Below are positions 35,391 through 47,290 of a stretch of DNA of 64,000 bases, piece after piece; position 1 is the first letter of the stretch; every line of letters starts with the position of its first letter. The stretch covers positions 8,432,001-8,496,000 of the forward strand of contig NC_133121.1 in NCBI RefSeq assembly GCF_033568475.1. Direction: 5' to 3'. The DNA comes from Henckelia pumila. Lineage: Eukaryota; Streptophyta; Magnoliopsida; Lamiales; Gesneriaceae. A model generated the notes under the pieces. The model made no database searches. It had not been told where the DNA came from and was given only the letters and a program-made list of their open reading frames with translations. A program made the translations under genes and the position numbers.

Positions 35391-37251
35391 TGTTGGAACA
35401 CGTTCTCGGATCAGTCAGATGTGATACCCATAGCAGCGGAAGTTTAAAAATTTTTATTTTCTGATCTGAAACGATTCCAGATCATGGGTATCAAATCCTA
35501 ACGATTAAAACAAACAAGTAAAATAAAACAGAATTAAATTTTACCTCTCAAGTCTCAACTTGAGGTTATGGACTCCAACAGAAAATTTTGCTCTTCTTGT
35601 ATATCCCAGGAACTGATGACTCGATCGATCAACTCCTGAATCAGGTCCACGAACAGAATTCTTAATCCCTCTAATAGACTGCACTAGAAATTCTATCAGA
35701 AGTTTCTACGAAGAGAATTTAACAGATCTGATCTGTTAAACCAGATTGCAATTTTCGAAAATTGCAGACTGGATTTTCGAACACAGAGGGGAGAGGGGCG
35801 GCCGAAACCCTAGGGAGAGAGAGCTCTCTAGGTTTCAAAATTTATGAGCTGTTGTGTTTTTAATTTCTGTACTGCAATAACTTATTTATAATGTGGGCTG
35901 CTAACAGCTTAGGGCCCATTAGTCATAAGTTCAAGCCTGACAAGCAAAGCCCGCATGTTCAGAAATTAATATAAAATTCATCGTGACTCAAATTGATAAA
36001 TCAATTTCACCAATGTGTAGAGAAACTTTTTCTGCATATTTTAAAGTCAAGATAAATTTTTTGAATCCGAATTCATTAATTTCCAAAAATGGCATCCCTA
36101 TGTCATTTTAGGAAATCTCACTCCCTCTACTCTTTAATAAGAAGTCCTACTTCTCATACACTAAATTTAACTCATTAAATTTAATTATCTCAACGGGGAT
36201 TAGAAAACTATTACTTGTGTAACCCTAAATGGTTCAGGGATACAGCTATCCGTGGGCCCACAACTCCTTGTGACTCGGAACAACAATTTCCGACTTGCCC
36301 ATTGAATCATGGTAAGAGCGCCTAGCAACATCACCCCATGATTCCCTAGGTATCACTGATAGTGCCTGCAAGAACCAGTAGGTTTTGGTTAGCGTACAGT
36401 ACGGTCCCTTCATCCATATATCCTGATCGAATCAACAACCATTGGTAAATTGAGAGTCGTTCGAGATTCGATAACTATGCAATACATCTTGAAGATCAAA
36501 TAGTGACATCGCATGTGCAACTAGGAAACCAAGTAACCTAAAGCACATCATGTACTCTGGCCAGAGATTTGTCATACTAATATCTCCTCAGATCGCATAG
36601 GATATCCACACTCGCAAGCGTGTGGTGAATCCTTGACAACAAAGCATCGACTCCTATATGTGTCATAACTGTACCCAATCTCGACACCTGTTGACCCTCA
36701 TAGAGTCGGTAAACGAGTCAAAGTACAGTACTAGCATATATAGTCTCCATGATGTTTCAAGTAGTAAGGACTAATGGTGTACTACCAAAACCGCGGACTT
36801 ATCCACTCAATTAGAGAAAACCACTTGGAAAGTCCGAATAGGGTTGTTCGATCATCCATCAAATGAATATCCATTTGCATGCTTCGAACATCTCTATGTT
36901 TCATACCAATAAAACGTGGTACTTGGCATCGCAAATGCTAGTCTCAATCTCGAGCGATCCTTATCCTTATTTGCGGACGGCTCAATTGACTAAGAACTGT
37001 TTAGAATATACAGTGATTATAAGATGTGTTTCATGATAGTCATTCAAATCTACTATCACATCTTACATGCACTCTAGTATACTCAAGGTCTTTATCTAAA
37101 CATTGTATAGTACGTCACAACATAATAATATGATAACAGATAAAACAAAAGCCAATATAAAAGTGTAAATTACATTAAACAAAGATTGTTTACATATAGA
37201 GTCATAAAGTCCCTTAGCCACAAGTTGGCTAATAGGGCACCCACTCTTTCA
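35391..37251 (-). mobile_element. Solo LTR H (1861 bp), inside solo LTR G
   Basis: TGTTGGAACAC at 35391 to CTCTTTCA at 37251, flanked by perfect TSDs aattc (35386-35390 and 37252-37256). Minus orientation is preferred because a TATA-like attataaataag and a leader-like stretch lie in that order on the minus strand. No coding content. The superfamily cannot be fixed from an LTR alone; Copia is likely from general resemblance. Confidence 0.85.
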
Positions 37252-37705
37252 AATTCCTTATTTGAATTGCGTACTAATATAATATTTGATTATTTATTCA
37301 AATGATTATATTGTGCAATTTATTTGTTTTAGTTATTTTTAAGGTTTAAGCTTGCATATTTAAATGATTTTAATTTAAATTATTTAGTTTACTCTTTTAA
37401 ATGATTTTAATTGTTTATTTTATTCTCTTAAACAATTTTAATTGTCTAGTTTATTCTTTTAAATGATTTTAACTGTTTAGCTTATTTTTTTGGATATTTT
37501 CGCGTGTCCAATTTATTTATTCTAAATAATCTAAGTTTAGCGGTTAGTTATTTTAAATGATTTTAAATGCCTAGATTATTTATTTAAATCATTTTTTTAA
37601 TTGTCCAAATCATTTTAAAAGTTTTAGTGCTGCTTGTGTGTTTATTTAAATTACTTTTAAACGTTAGTTAAGTTTGTTTAAATTATTTTAATCGCTCTGC
37701 TTGTT

Positions 37706-37857
37706 ATTTAAATATTTTACTCGTTGCCGTGACATCGAAATATTTAAAGTGTTTAAAACACAAGCTTGAAAATTCTAAGAATTAAATATTTTACTCGTTG
37801 CCATGATATCGAAATATTTAAAGTGTTTAATTCTTAGAATTTTCAAGCTTGTGTTTT
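37706..37857. repeat. Inverted duplication with perfect 32-bp arms in solo LTR G
   Basis: Arms 37755-37786 and 37826-37857 are exact reverse complements (aaaacacaagcttgaaaatt... and its complement). The 39-base loop repeats the sequence just left of the first arm (tattttactcgttgcc), so the structure looks like a copy-and-turn duplication. Confidence 0.85.
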
Positions 37858-39750
37858 ATTTAGTGCAATTTAATTTATAGTCCCAATTGCTTTTATGGTT
37901 TAGCACTTTTTAAAAATGTGTTGCACTTTTTCATGAATTTCATATATTCAAATTTTTTTTAGGGTTACCTATTCTAGCACTTGAAATCAAGATTTAATTC
38001 TAGCCACAAAACACAACACACACTCAAATCTCACTCATTTCACACACACAACTCACGCCCCTTTTCTCTCATTCTCTCAAGTGCATCGATTTCACCCATT
38101 TTAATCTTCTTCGATCGGCTTTACCTTCTCCATCTTCAAGCCTCCGCCAGCAGCTTCCATCTCCGGTGGATCATCTTCCCAACCAGCTGGCCGAAGTTGG
38201 TGCAGCTCTTAGCAGCGCAGGTTCCACACATTTCAGCTCGTGCGGATCGGTTTTGGTTCCATCAACCTCTTGTTCTTCGGTTTTGGTAGCCTAAGCAAGG
38301 ATATGATTTCTTCTTCCCCTTGTAGACTAGTGTATCTCGTGTATTCTTACCTCATGAAATTATTGAAATGTATATGTATAGATGCCCTGCTCGGTGTTAC
38401 TGCTAGAAACCGAGATGCTTCGTTGCTTATAATTTTTTTTTCTTTCTTTTATCACAATTCATGTTTTGGAAATCTACTAAATGTTGAGTTTGAATTGAGC
38501 ATTTGGCTTGGGATGTTGATGCTAGGTGCTGTCAAATTTTCAGATTTGTGCATCCCATGTATATATGAAATTTTCAGAAAATGTGCATAGCTTGGTGTTC
38601 GAAGGTTTCCATATTTTCACATAACTTGTTGTTCGACGTTTTCCAGAAATTGTTCCTTAAGAATGGTGTTCAAATTTCTAGATTTTGTTGGCTCAAGGCT
38701 TGATTCAAATTTCCAGATTTATATACTAGCTCGTGGTTCGACATTTTGGTGTTTGTTGTCTTGAAGTTGACCTTTTAGATGGGGTGAGGATCATTCGATC
38801 TTGAGGAGAAAATGGGGATCGGTTTTGGGGTATTGTAGGGGCTGCCATTCTTGAGTATGGTTGAGCTGGTTTGTGATGAGTTTTGAAGGGGCTTTGGGTG
38901 AGCTTAGATGCTGGTTTTGATGTTAGGATAGTGGCTTGAGAGTTGAAGGACAAAAAGATATGTTTTGGATGGGTTATGGAGGATTCAACTTGAGCAGAAT
39001 TTTATAGGCCTAGCTGCTGTCCGGAAATCATTTTTGAAACATGGGTTAAACATAGGTTTTGATTAAGGGCTCGGGTATGGAATTAGACTAAGATGTTAGA
39101 AATGTGTCGGTTCAAGTGGAACTTAATTCGGTTAAGTTTTGGTTGAGTTTAAGGCATTTGAATATAGAGGTGCAGATTTTTGCTTTAAAACAGGGCTGTC
39201 CGGAAATGTATAACTAAGGCAGGGTTAAAATTATATTTTGATTATGGGCTCGGATCTGGAATTTGTTTGGGATGTTAGGATTATGTCGGCGAAAGCGGGA
39301 ATCAATTCGGATAAGTTTTGGTCGAGTTCTAGATTTTTTAATTTCTTAGGTGCAGAATTTTTGAAGCAAACAGGGCTGCTGCCCGGAATTGTGTTTTTTT
39401 GTAAAATGATCGCTTAGGAAATAAATTTCGAGGATGATTTCCATACTTAGTTCTAAATGTCATGGAGTCGTGGTTTCAAGCAGAATCCTTTTTGGTTAAG
39501 AAACGAGCAAGTTATTAATTTTAAGGGCAAACCGCTCGAGTTTGCCGTAAGTGCAAATTAGGGGTTAAATTCTACATCCTTTGGTTTAGTACCTAAATCA
39601 CCATCCCGATCATCGATGTGTGAGTCATATGCATGATTATTTAGTAATATTTACATTTACGTCATATTTACATATGCATGCTAAGTCCATGTTCAAGTAT
39701 GAAAGGAAAATATTTTTAGGAACAAAGTGAGATGATTGTGACTATAGAAA

Positions 39751-39925
39751 GTATGGGTTTGGACGAGTTAGGAGACGTTCTGACTTTCCTTACAAAATTT
39801 ATGAGTTTGGACGAGTTGGGAGGAATCCTGGCTTCCCTTACCAAGTATGGGTTTGGACGTGTTGGGAGAAATACTGGCTTTCCTTACCAAGTATGGGCAA
39901 GACGAGTTGGGTGTTATCCTGAGTT
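39751..39925 (+). repeat. Tandem repeat of about 46 bp in solo LTR G (3.5 units)
   Basis: Units begin near 39751, 39800, 39845 and 39891 with gtatgggtttggacg-like sequence and contain ctggctttccttac. A repeat of similar size and partly similar sequence sits at the matching place in the Gypsy F LTR. Confidence 0.8.
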
Positions 39926-40687
39926 CATTGCGGCATAGTGCACTGCAGCCATGATCATGATCGAAATCACAGAGTCACAATTCAAGGATCTTAGTTCACA
40001 GTTATAGTTCAAAATATTTATGACTATGTTTCAGTACAGTTTATGCATTTACGTTGATTATTTATGACTTAGCCATGCATATGTTATATTCACGTTCTCT
40101 CATTTTATAAGTCCATTTTATTCAAATTAAGGGCACAAGATATTTTATTATCAAGCTATTTTAATCTGCATGTGCTTGTATTTACATAGTACTCGTTATC
40201 CCAACCATATCCTTGCTGAGTCTTTTAGACTCATTACACTTATTATTTTCAGGTGAGGAGTATTTCACTTAGATCGAGGGGCAAGACTATCGAGTGGACT
40301 GCGATGCGAGCACGATACATCCCTCCGACCAATGCTCGCCTTCCGCATAATTACTAGAATTTTTACGTTAAGAAGCATTTATTTTGCCTATTTGTCAAAC
40401 GTATATGTAATGTTTAGTTAGAATTGTTTTGGACATGTAAAGATTAGATTTTTAAACACTTTTGGATATTTGTTATGTCGAATCTCTTCTTTGGGTTCTC
40501 GTTCTTTTTTCGGTTTAGTTTACTTGTGTCTTCGGTTGTTTATTTCTTTCATTAATTTTGTTTGCTATCTGAGACAGGCGGGTTTTCACTTAAACATATA
40601 GGTCATGCCGAAATTTTTTTTATAAAATTTTCGAAAACCTGTATTTTATTTAATCATTAATTATAAGAAGTAGTTAGGGTCGTTTCA

Positions 40688-40850
40688 TAATCAGATCCCA
40701 AACAGTACGATTGTCCTCCATCTCTTCGTCTGGCAGATGAGTCTCACCTTAAAATTTCAAAGAAAAGAAGAGATTTCAAAATTTAATAAAATAAATTAAA
40801 ATACAGTCTAATCTCAAGAGAAACAAAAATTATGATATCACAAATAGTCC
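40688..40850 (-). pseudogene. N-terminal end of Gypsy C gag and leader
   Basis: Minus-strand ATG at 40721 begins MEDNRTVWDLI and is cut by solo LTR G at 40687. The remaining bases to the PBS are leader. Confidence 0.65.
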
Positions 40851-40865
40851 ACGGCAACGGCGCCA
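40851..40865 (-). other. Primer-binding site of Gypsy C
   Basis: Minus strand tggcgccgttgccgt, six bases from the 5' LTR. Confidence 0.85.
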
Positions 40866-40871
40866 AAAACT

Positions 40872-42176
40872 TGACCGCTAAAATCGGTATGATAAAAAAT
40901 CAACTGGCAAGCGTACTAGGTCAAGTTATAGATAGTGAATAAAATCAGATGTCGAACCCACGAGGACTGTATAAATATGACTACCATAATATAATTATTT
41001 CTACTTAATCTAGACGAATCAAAAAGAGTGATTTCAGATTTTAAACTAATAAATAAAATTTAAAATAAATTAAATTCACTAAAACGCAGCAGAGATTATA
41101 GGTTGAATTCAATTTGGAAAAAGCTCGATCAAGAACACACGTAGGTACCAGATAATTCATATAACAAACAATCGATTTAAGACTCATACTTAATCTTAAT
41201 TCACGGAAATTTTCCTAATTTGTTTAAAGGACTATTTCTAGAACAATCAAGCCTATACAAATATTGACTGATTAATCTTTCGTAATTCTAATCAAATTTG
41301 AATGCATGACGAACTGCGAAAATTCAGTTTACACCCAAACCGCATAATGTAACCAAATTCTATTTCTAGTGGGTTTTACAATATGTTGAATATCGAAGTG
41401 ATCAAAATCGAAACCTCCTCTGTCGAATTGGAATCAATTAACATGCAAGCAAATAACTGGCCAAAAAATTTACAAGACAAATATAAATTCGATAATCAAT
41501 AAAATAAAATCAAGTTTGAAATTCTCAAATAAACAAATAAGTTTTCTACATAAATTGTCTGGCCCAATCACGTGGCCTTGATCGAAAAAGAACAATACTC
41601 AATAAATAAATTCATGATTTAAAAAAAGTTTTAATAATGAATAATCAAAATAAAATAAAAAAAAAGAAGAAATCTTCTCTCCCAAGTAGTAGCCGCCTCC
41701 CACGTTGATTGCGTCTGAAAATCTTGAACTCTCCTTCTCGAAAAATATTAAAATCTCATATTTATAGTGCTCGGATCCCGTATCAATTTGTTTCCTTCAC
41801 AAAATAAAATTCTAAAAAATATTTCTGACGTCGGAACACGCGTGCGCGCTTGAAAGGGTCCTCGCGCGCGTGCAGTGCAACAAAACAAAGGCTGCAACAT
41901 CGTCTTGCGCGCACGCGAGAAAGGATCTCGCCCACGCGCGTGGTCATTTTTGTGTTTCTGGAATTTCTTTTGGCGCGCGCACGATGTTGGTCCGCCCGCG
42001 CGCGACTTTGTTGCTCAGTTTTCTCCCAAAAGCTCCATTAACCTACAAAATTCAACCATGAGAGTAGAATGCATGCACAATAAATAAAATACAAATAAAA
42101 TACATGAAGTAAAATAAATGCATGCTAGAAAACCATAAAAATGACACAAAATAATGCATACACAATGCACTTATCA
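40872..42176 (-). repeat. 5' LTR of Gypsy C (1305 bp)
   Basis: Matches 28353-29641, with the same TATA box and six CG-rich clusters. Confidence 0.9.
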
Positions 42177-42374
42177 ACGTCCTTAAGTGATGAAGAGTCT
42201 GATGAAGAAGAACAGGAAGATCAAGAAAGCCACACTGCCCTATCTGCCCTACTGGAAATAAAAAAGAATTTTCAAGTCAATCCTTTAGGTTTTGCCGCAA
42301 GTGTTGCCACACCTGGACGTAACACCTCCCAGAGATCAGTTTGTTTGAATTCCTCCATTACTGATAAACATTAA
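42177..42374 (+). pseudogene. Copia E gag, 3' part
   Basis: Continues the gag frame of 28352 once Gypsy C is set aside: an acidic stretch then TALSALLEIKKNFQVNPLG. It ends at a TAA at 42372-42374 close to the deletion that removed protease and the integrase core. Confidence 0.75.
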
Positions 42375-44165
42375 ATATTTTCATGTCATATTTCAAATAG
42401 AGTTTATTTGAGGAATGATACTAATATGACATCCTATGAAATTCTCATGGAAAATGGCCAAACCTTAAATATTTTCATGTTTTTGGATGTATATGTCACG
42501 TTTTGAATGATAGGGATCATCTTGCTAAGTTTGATGCAAAAAGTGATAAGTGTATGTTCTTGGGATATTCATCAAATAGCCGAGCCTATAAGATGTATAA
42601 CTTCAGAACAAAGACTATTTTTGAGTCTATTAACATTGTATTCGATGATTTTGCAGATCTAAAAAAGAAAACAGCTGAGGATGAAGTTGATGATTTGCTG
42701 GATAATTCTGAAAATTCAGATGTTGTCCAAGGTGTTACAACACCTCCTGCAGAAATTCCATAAACAAAAGTTGAAAAACCTATTGATGAGGGCAGTGAGG
42801 TAAACGAAGCTGGAAAGAATGTTCCAAACAGAATTCAGAAGAATCACCCAACCTCACAAGTAATTGGAGATGTGCATGGAGACTTGCAAACTAGAAGGAA
42901 AGAAAAGGTGGACTACAGAAAGATGGCAGACTTAATGTGCATGAGTTCTACATATTCTCAGGTAAGATTTTCTTGTTTCGTGTCAAACATTGAACCCAAA
43001 AAGATTGAAAAAACTTTAAAATATGAATTTTGGGTCAATGCTATGCATGAAGAATTAGAACAGTTTGTTAGGAATGATGTTTGGTACTTGGTACCGTGTC
43101 CTGCTCATGGTAATGTTATAGGAACTAAGTGGATTTTCAAAAATAAAATAGATGAGTCGGGAAACATCATTAGAAATAAAGCTAGGTTGGTAGCTCAAGG
43201 GTATACACAGGTTGAGGGGGTGGATTTTGATGAAACCTTTGCTCCTGTTGCCCGCATTGAGTCAGTCCGACTTCTGCTTGCTATTTCATGTAATATGTGG
43301 ATGAAACTTTTTCAAATGGATGTAAAAAAATGCCTTTTTGAATGAGATCCTAAATGAAGAAGTTTATGTGAAACAACCTAAAGGGTTTGAGGATCCAAAT
43401 CATCTTGATTATGTGTATAAGTTGAAAAAGGCATTGTATGGATTGAAGCAAGCACCACATGCAGGTATGAAAGATTAACCGAGTACTTGCTCAATATTGG
43501 CTTCAAAAAAGGTGAAGTTGATAAGACTTTGTTTGTGCAAAAGTCTCAAGGTAATATATTAATTTGTCAAATTTATGTGGATGATATAATTTTTTGTGCT
43601 TCAAATGATAAACTTGTTGATGATTTTGTGAAGTGCATGTCTTCTACATTTGAAATGAACATGATTGGGGAGTTAACTTATTTCTTGGATTTGCAAGTAA
43701 AACAAATGCATGATGGTATATTTTTGTCTCAAAGCAAGTATGCTAAAAATTTGGTGAAAAAGTTTCTGAATGAAAACACTAAACACATGCGCACAACTAT
43801 GGGGCCTAATGAAAAGCTGTCTAGGGAGGATGTTGCCGAAGGTGTTGACAACATCCTCTACAGAAACATGATTGGTAGTCTTTTGTATTTAAGTGATACT
43901 CAATCTGATATCATGTATAGTGTTTGTTTGTGTGCTAGATACCAATCTAACCCAAAAACTACTCACTTAAAGGCCGTGAAACGTATACTGAAATATGTGT
44001 CAGGGACTTTGAATTTGGATTTGTGGTACACTAAAGAAACCAATTCGAATTTGGTAGGGTTTAGTGATGCTGATTGAGCTGGGGATTTAGATGAGAGAAA
44101 GAGCACTTCGGGAGGATGTTTTAAAACGGATGGAGTTAATTGGATTTTCACCAATGCTTTATAAA
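42371..44165 (+). pseudogene. Copia E integrase end, RT and truncated RNase H
   Basis: Opens in the C-terminal part of integrase (RVYLRNDTNMTSYEI, then DHLAKFDAKSDKCMFLGYSS); the catalytic core is missing. RT follows: [46 protein letters not shown] and SDIMYSVCLCARYQS. A TAA at 42761-42763, frameshifts near 43335 and 43465 and a TGA at 44075-44077 break it. RNase H starts (DERKSTSGGCF) but stops at 44165, where unrelated sequence begins. It can encode no working enzyme. Confidence 0.88.
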
Positions 44166-44182
44166 ACAAAAAGTTTTAAAAG

Positions 44183-44382
44183 GTGCGCCCAAGAGTGTAT
44201 ATGCCATATTAACAAGATCATCAAGATTTAAGAACTATCAAGTTCCACTGACATTTATTATCGTGCAATGGTCCAACAGACATCCAAATTATCTAATACA
44301 TCACTACAATTCACTGGTTAAACATGTGTGCTTGAAATATATTCACTAATCAACCTATGGTTTCTCATATCTAATCAAGAGT
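44183..44382. repeat. 200-bp fragment shared with Gypsy C
   Basis: gtgcgcccaaga, cgtgcaatggtc, aacagaca, ttcac.ggt and tttctcat appear in the same order at 32565-32765. It replaces the RNase H core of Copia E. It is probably a relic of an Athila-type element. Confidence 0.6.
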
Positions 44383-44385
44383 AAA

Positions 44386-45019
44386 AAACTTTCGCTTTAG
44401 TGTGCAGGCTACCACTTCTGTAATAATGAATTGGATACAAAAAAAATTTCTGAATCCTGAAGTATTGCTGGAAGATGTTGCCAACATCATGAATAACACC
44501 TCATTTGTCAACATTTTTTTGCATGTGATTGCATTTTATTTTTATGTCACACTCTGTTTTAGACATAATTAGGACATGCATATTTTTATTTGTGAATATC
44601 TTGGGTCGAAAGGTTATGAATTCTGATCAAACAAAAAATTTTGAATTTTGCCCTATCCTCTGAATTTTTTAATTTGAATGAGATTGGATTTTGTTTCAGT
44701 GGTGTTATATTCTGATGAGGAGTTAAAATTGAAAATATTTGGTGAAATATTTGAGCCTAGATTATCGGTGAAAATCGAAGAGATTTATTGCCTAATTTAA
44801 ATTGGATTTATTGTCGTTAGGGGATTTTGTTAACATTGGGGTCTATTGAGAATCCGAGTGAGTTTAGGAAAGGTTGAGTGATATAGATATAGTTGGGTAT
44901 CTATCTTCTTTAGGAAATACTTTATTTCCTTGTTTCTTTCTCCGTTCTTCCTTACCTCTCTCGCCTCTGCTTATTATTGCCCTAAATTTTCTTTCGAACT
45001 TTCACTCTCAGAAATTTTA
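44386..45019. other. Leader/spacer before Copia E ORF3
   Basis: AT-rich, without a recognisable gene. It contains the perfect palindrome gatgttgccaacatc at 44474-44488 and lies where Copia B has its internal promoter. No clear TATA box was identified. Confidence 0.5.
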
Positions 45020-46987
45020 ATGGGAGGAAACAAATTTGATCCTCAAGACATCCGCTCTGAGATGGGATTTTCAAGGGATGCTGCGGAAGGTGTTCTAGCA
45101 CCTACGTCACCACATCCCGTGATTGAACAAGCCCTGATTCCAGTTTCTGAAGAGCCTGTTCCCTTGGACTCCATTGCTCCAGAAGATCCTGGTAATGCCA
45201 TTGACGTGGAAAATTTGTCTGACATGTCCGTGCTAAACAAGGTGTTTCCCACGAAACCCTTGATTCGCCGATTCAAGAGACAAGCAGGTTACAATCCAGA
45301 TTACACCGCTTCGAAAAGATTGCAAGGGAAGGGTCAACCATCTAGAACTTATCTGGCGGACACTGAATTTTCATCTGATGATGCAAGCGACGATGCAGAT
45401 TACAAGTTGGTGCATCGAAAAATGGGCAAAGCTAGTGCCATGGAACCCTCTGTTCCAACCATTCCAGTGTCGTTTGAATCTGAGGAACAATCAAATGTGA
45501 TTTCATGTACTGATGATGAATTCACAGAATCAGAAACTCCACCTGTTACTGCTGAAGATAAAGGTGCATCTGCATCTGTTCCTGTTCCTAAGGAGACCGC
45601 CACTGCTACTCCTCTCGTGTTCTCTGATGATGAGGAAATTTCAATAGCACAGTTCATAGCTAAAATGAAGAAATCAAAGGGTAAGAAAGTAGCAGAGCCT
45701 ACTAGTGATTCTAATGAAGAACCCGATGAAGAGATGCTCCAGGAATTCGTAGATAATCACCCACATTCCTCTGATAGTTCCAGCACTGACTCAAGTGAAG
45801 ATTCAGATGCTGAGAAAGAATTGGATGAAGAGTCAGATTCTGATGACTCTGAAGAGGAAGAAGAAGGTGTTGAGTAAGGTGTTGCCGACACCTTGGAGAA
45901 CACCTTGAGTGAATAATATCCGGTAAATTCTTCTTACTCGTATGCTTTTTATTCCAAGGAGATTTCTGATTGCTGGGATAAGTATGCTGACCATGAGTTC
46001 CTTGAGGAACGCAATATCGATGTTGAGAGCTATGGAGCTCATAATCTAGTCAGATTCTTTGAGATGAGAAATTTGCTGGCCACCGTCTCCACTGCTGGTG
46101 CGTATTGCAGGGAAATTGTTTGAGAATTCTATTGTAATTTGACTGAAGCTGTGAAGGATCCACGATATGTCAAGTATGGGAAGGTATATGTATGAGGACA
46201 GATTTTTACCTTTAGTCCTGCTATCATCAATGGCTTTCTTCATACACCTTTTGTTGATGATGCGACACTGCCTACCATGGATGAGATGACATATGTCATC
46301 ACAGGAGGTCAAGTCACTGTATTTCCAGCACACCCTAAGAAGTTGCAGGCTGCCAAGCTCGCCTCCTTATACTCTGTTCTACATAGGACCGCTGTCAAGA
46401 CATGGACTATATCTGGAAATTTCACTATTGTCACAAGGCACCAAGCTCCAGTCTTGTACGCCATTGGAACATGAGTAAATTTTAACTATGGCCGACTGGT
46501 GTTTGACATGGTCATGGCCTTTGCAGACTGTGCTCAACCAACCTTGAAGTTGCCTTATCCATCACTGATTTATTCTATGATGTTGTCTCAAGAGATTGAG
46601 AATGATGATGATGAGGTTCTTATTAAATCTGGAGAGATGCTGAAGATAGAACCTGCATTGCTGCGAGGCAACAGAAAGATAGACCTACCTTGGTCTGAAT
46701 CAGGTGTTGCCGCGGGTGTTGTGGCAGGTGTTGCCAACACCCCCTCTGCCAGTGAAATTTTTGTACCCCCCTCTGCTGCTCAGAACAATGATCCTACATT
46801 TGTTCAAGCTCAATTATTGCATGCTGAGCAGAAGATTGCCCAGGCTAAGGCTGATCTTGTCTATTATGAAGGGTTGAAGGCTTACTACGAGTCACTACTA
46901 AGTAAAGTTGGCCCTTCTGAAAAAAAAGGGGAAGAAGAAAGTGAAGCTGGAGAAGAAGAAGAAGCTGAAGCTGATGGGCTCATATGA
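45020..46987 (+). pseudogene. Copia E ORF3 (putative plant transposon protein-like), five in-frame stops
   Basis: ATG at 45020 (MGGNKFDPQ) and TGA at 46985-46987 bound about 655 codons in a single frame, broken by TAA at 45875 and 45914 and TGA at 46121, 46193 and 46472. Each TGA sits where CGA (Arg) would fit, as expected from deamination of methylated CpG. The first 290 residues are low-complexity with long Asp/Glu/Ser runs. The middle has EFYCNLTEAV, FTFSPAIINGFLHTP and a region to LPYPSLIYSMM, like ORF3 of Copia B. The tail (VQAQLLHAEQKIAQAKADL) looks like a coiled coil followed by an acidic end. It lies directly before the 3' LTR. Function unknown; no envelope features were seen. Confidence 0.75.
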
Positions 46988-47273
46988 GAGCAATCAATTC
47001 TAGATTTGTTTTGCTGGTTTAGTTTGTTTTTAGATTTCTTGTTTCTAAGTTTTTGTTTTTGCTCTGCTCCTAATCAAAACTGTTTTTTGTGACTTTAGCT
47101 CTGATATGTTTTTTTCCTTATATATATGTTTATCAATCTGGAGTGTTGTAGCTAGATGTTGCCAACATCCTATGAAACACCCCTGCTTATACTTAGAGGA
47201 AGAATCTATTCAAGGGGAGTTTTGATTAAAGGAGAGTTAAGTTGTTTTTTAATTATTTGGGTTTTGTCCAGAA
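46988..47273 (+). other. Spacer between Copia E ORF3 and the 3' LTR
   Basis: T-rich non-coding stretch. Contains the perfect palindrome gatgttgccaacatc at 47155-47169. Confidence 0.6.
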
Positions 47274-47290
47274 AGGCAAAAAGGGGAGAA
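47274..47290 (+). other. Polypurine tract of Copia E
   Basis: aggcaaaaaggggagaa immediately before the 3' LTR. Confidence 0.85.

Larger units (their letters stand above)
35300..40687 (+). mobile_element. Solo LTR G (same superfamily as Gypsy F), inside the gag of Gypsy C
   Basis: TGTGACGCC at 35300 to TCGTTTCA at 40687, flanked by perfect TSDs taatc (35295-35299 and 40688-40692). Without insert H it is about 3.5 kb. Its right half shares phrases with the Gypsy F LTR in reverse (gcatagtgcactgcagccat; gagtcttttagactca; an end reading gtagttagggtcgtttca), so it is a diverged relative. No internal domain is present, as expected after LTR-LTR recombination. Confidence 0.88.
28353..42176 (-). mobile_element. 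Athila-like Gypsy element C, nested in the gag of Copia E
   Basis: LTRs 28353-29641 and 40872-42176, both tgaycgctaaaatc...tgcacttatca. Flanks are acgtt (28348-28352) and acgtc (42177-42181), a 5-bp TSD with one change; removing C rejoins the gag frame of E. On the minus strand the PBS after the right LTR reads tggcgccgttgccgt, the type used by Athila/Tat elements. Gag and part of protease are present; RT, RNase H and integrase are absent. Internal space is taken by fragment D and solo LTR G with H. Confidence 0.9.

Noticed and set aside
30057..42176. Treating fragment D and Gypsy C as one element
   Set aside because: The gag of D is on the plus strand, that of C on the minus strand, and their LTR sequences differ.
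45020..45877. Treating the first 286 codons of Copia E ORF3 as a separate acidic host gene
   Set aside because: The same frame continues through later stops into the conserved EFYxN part, and it lies inside Copia E between RNase H and the 3' LTR.
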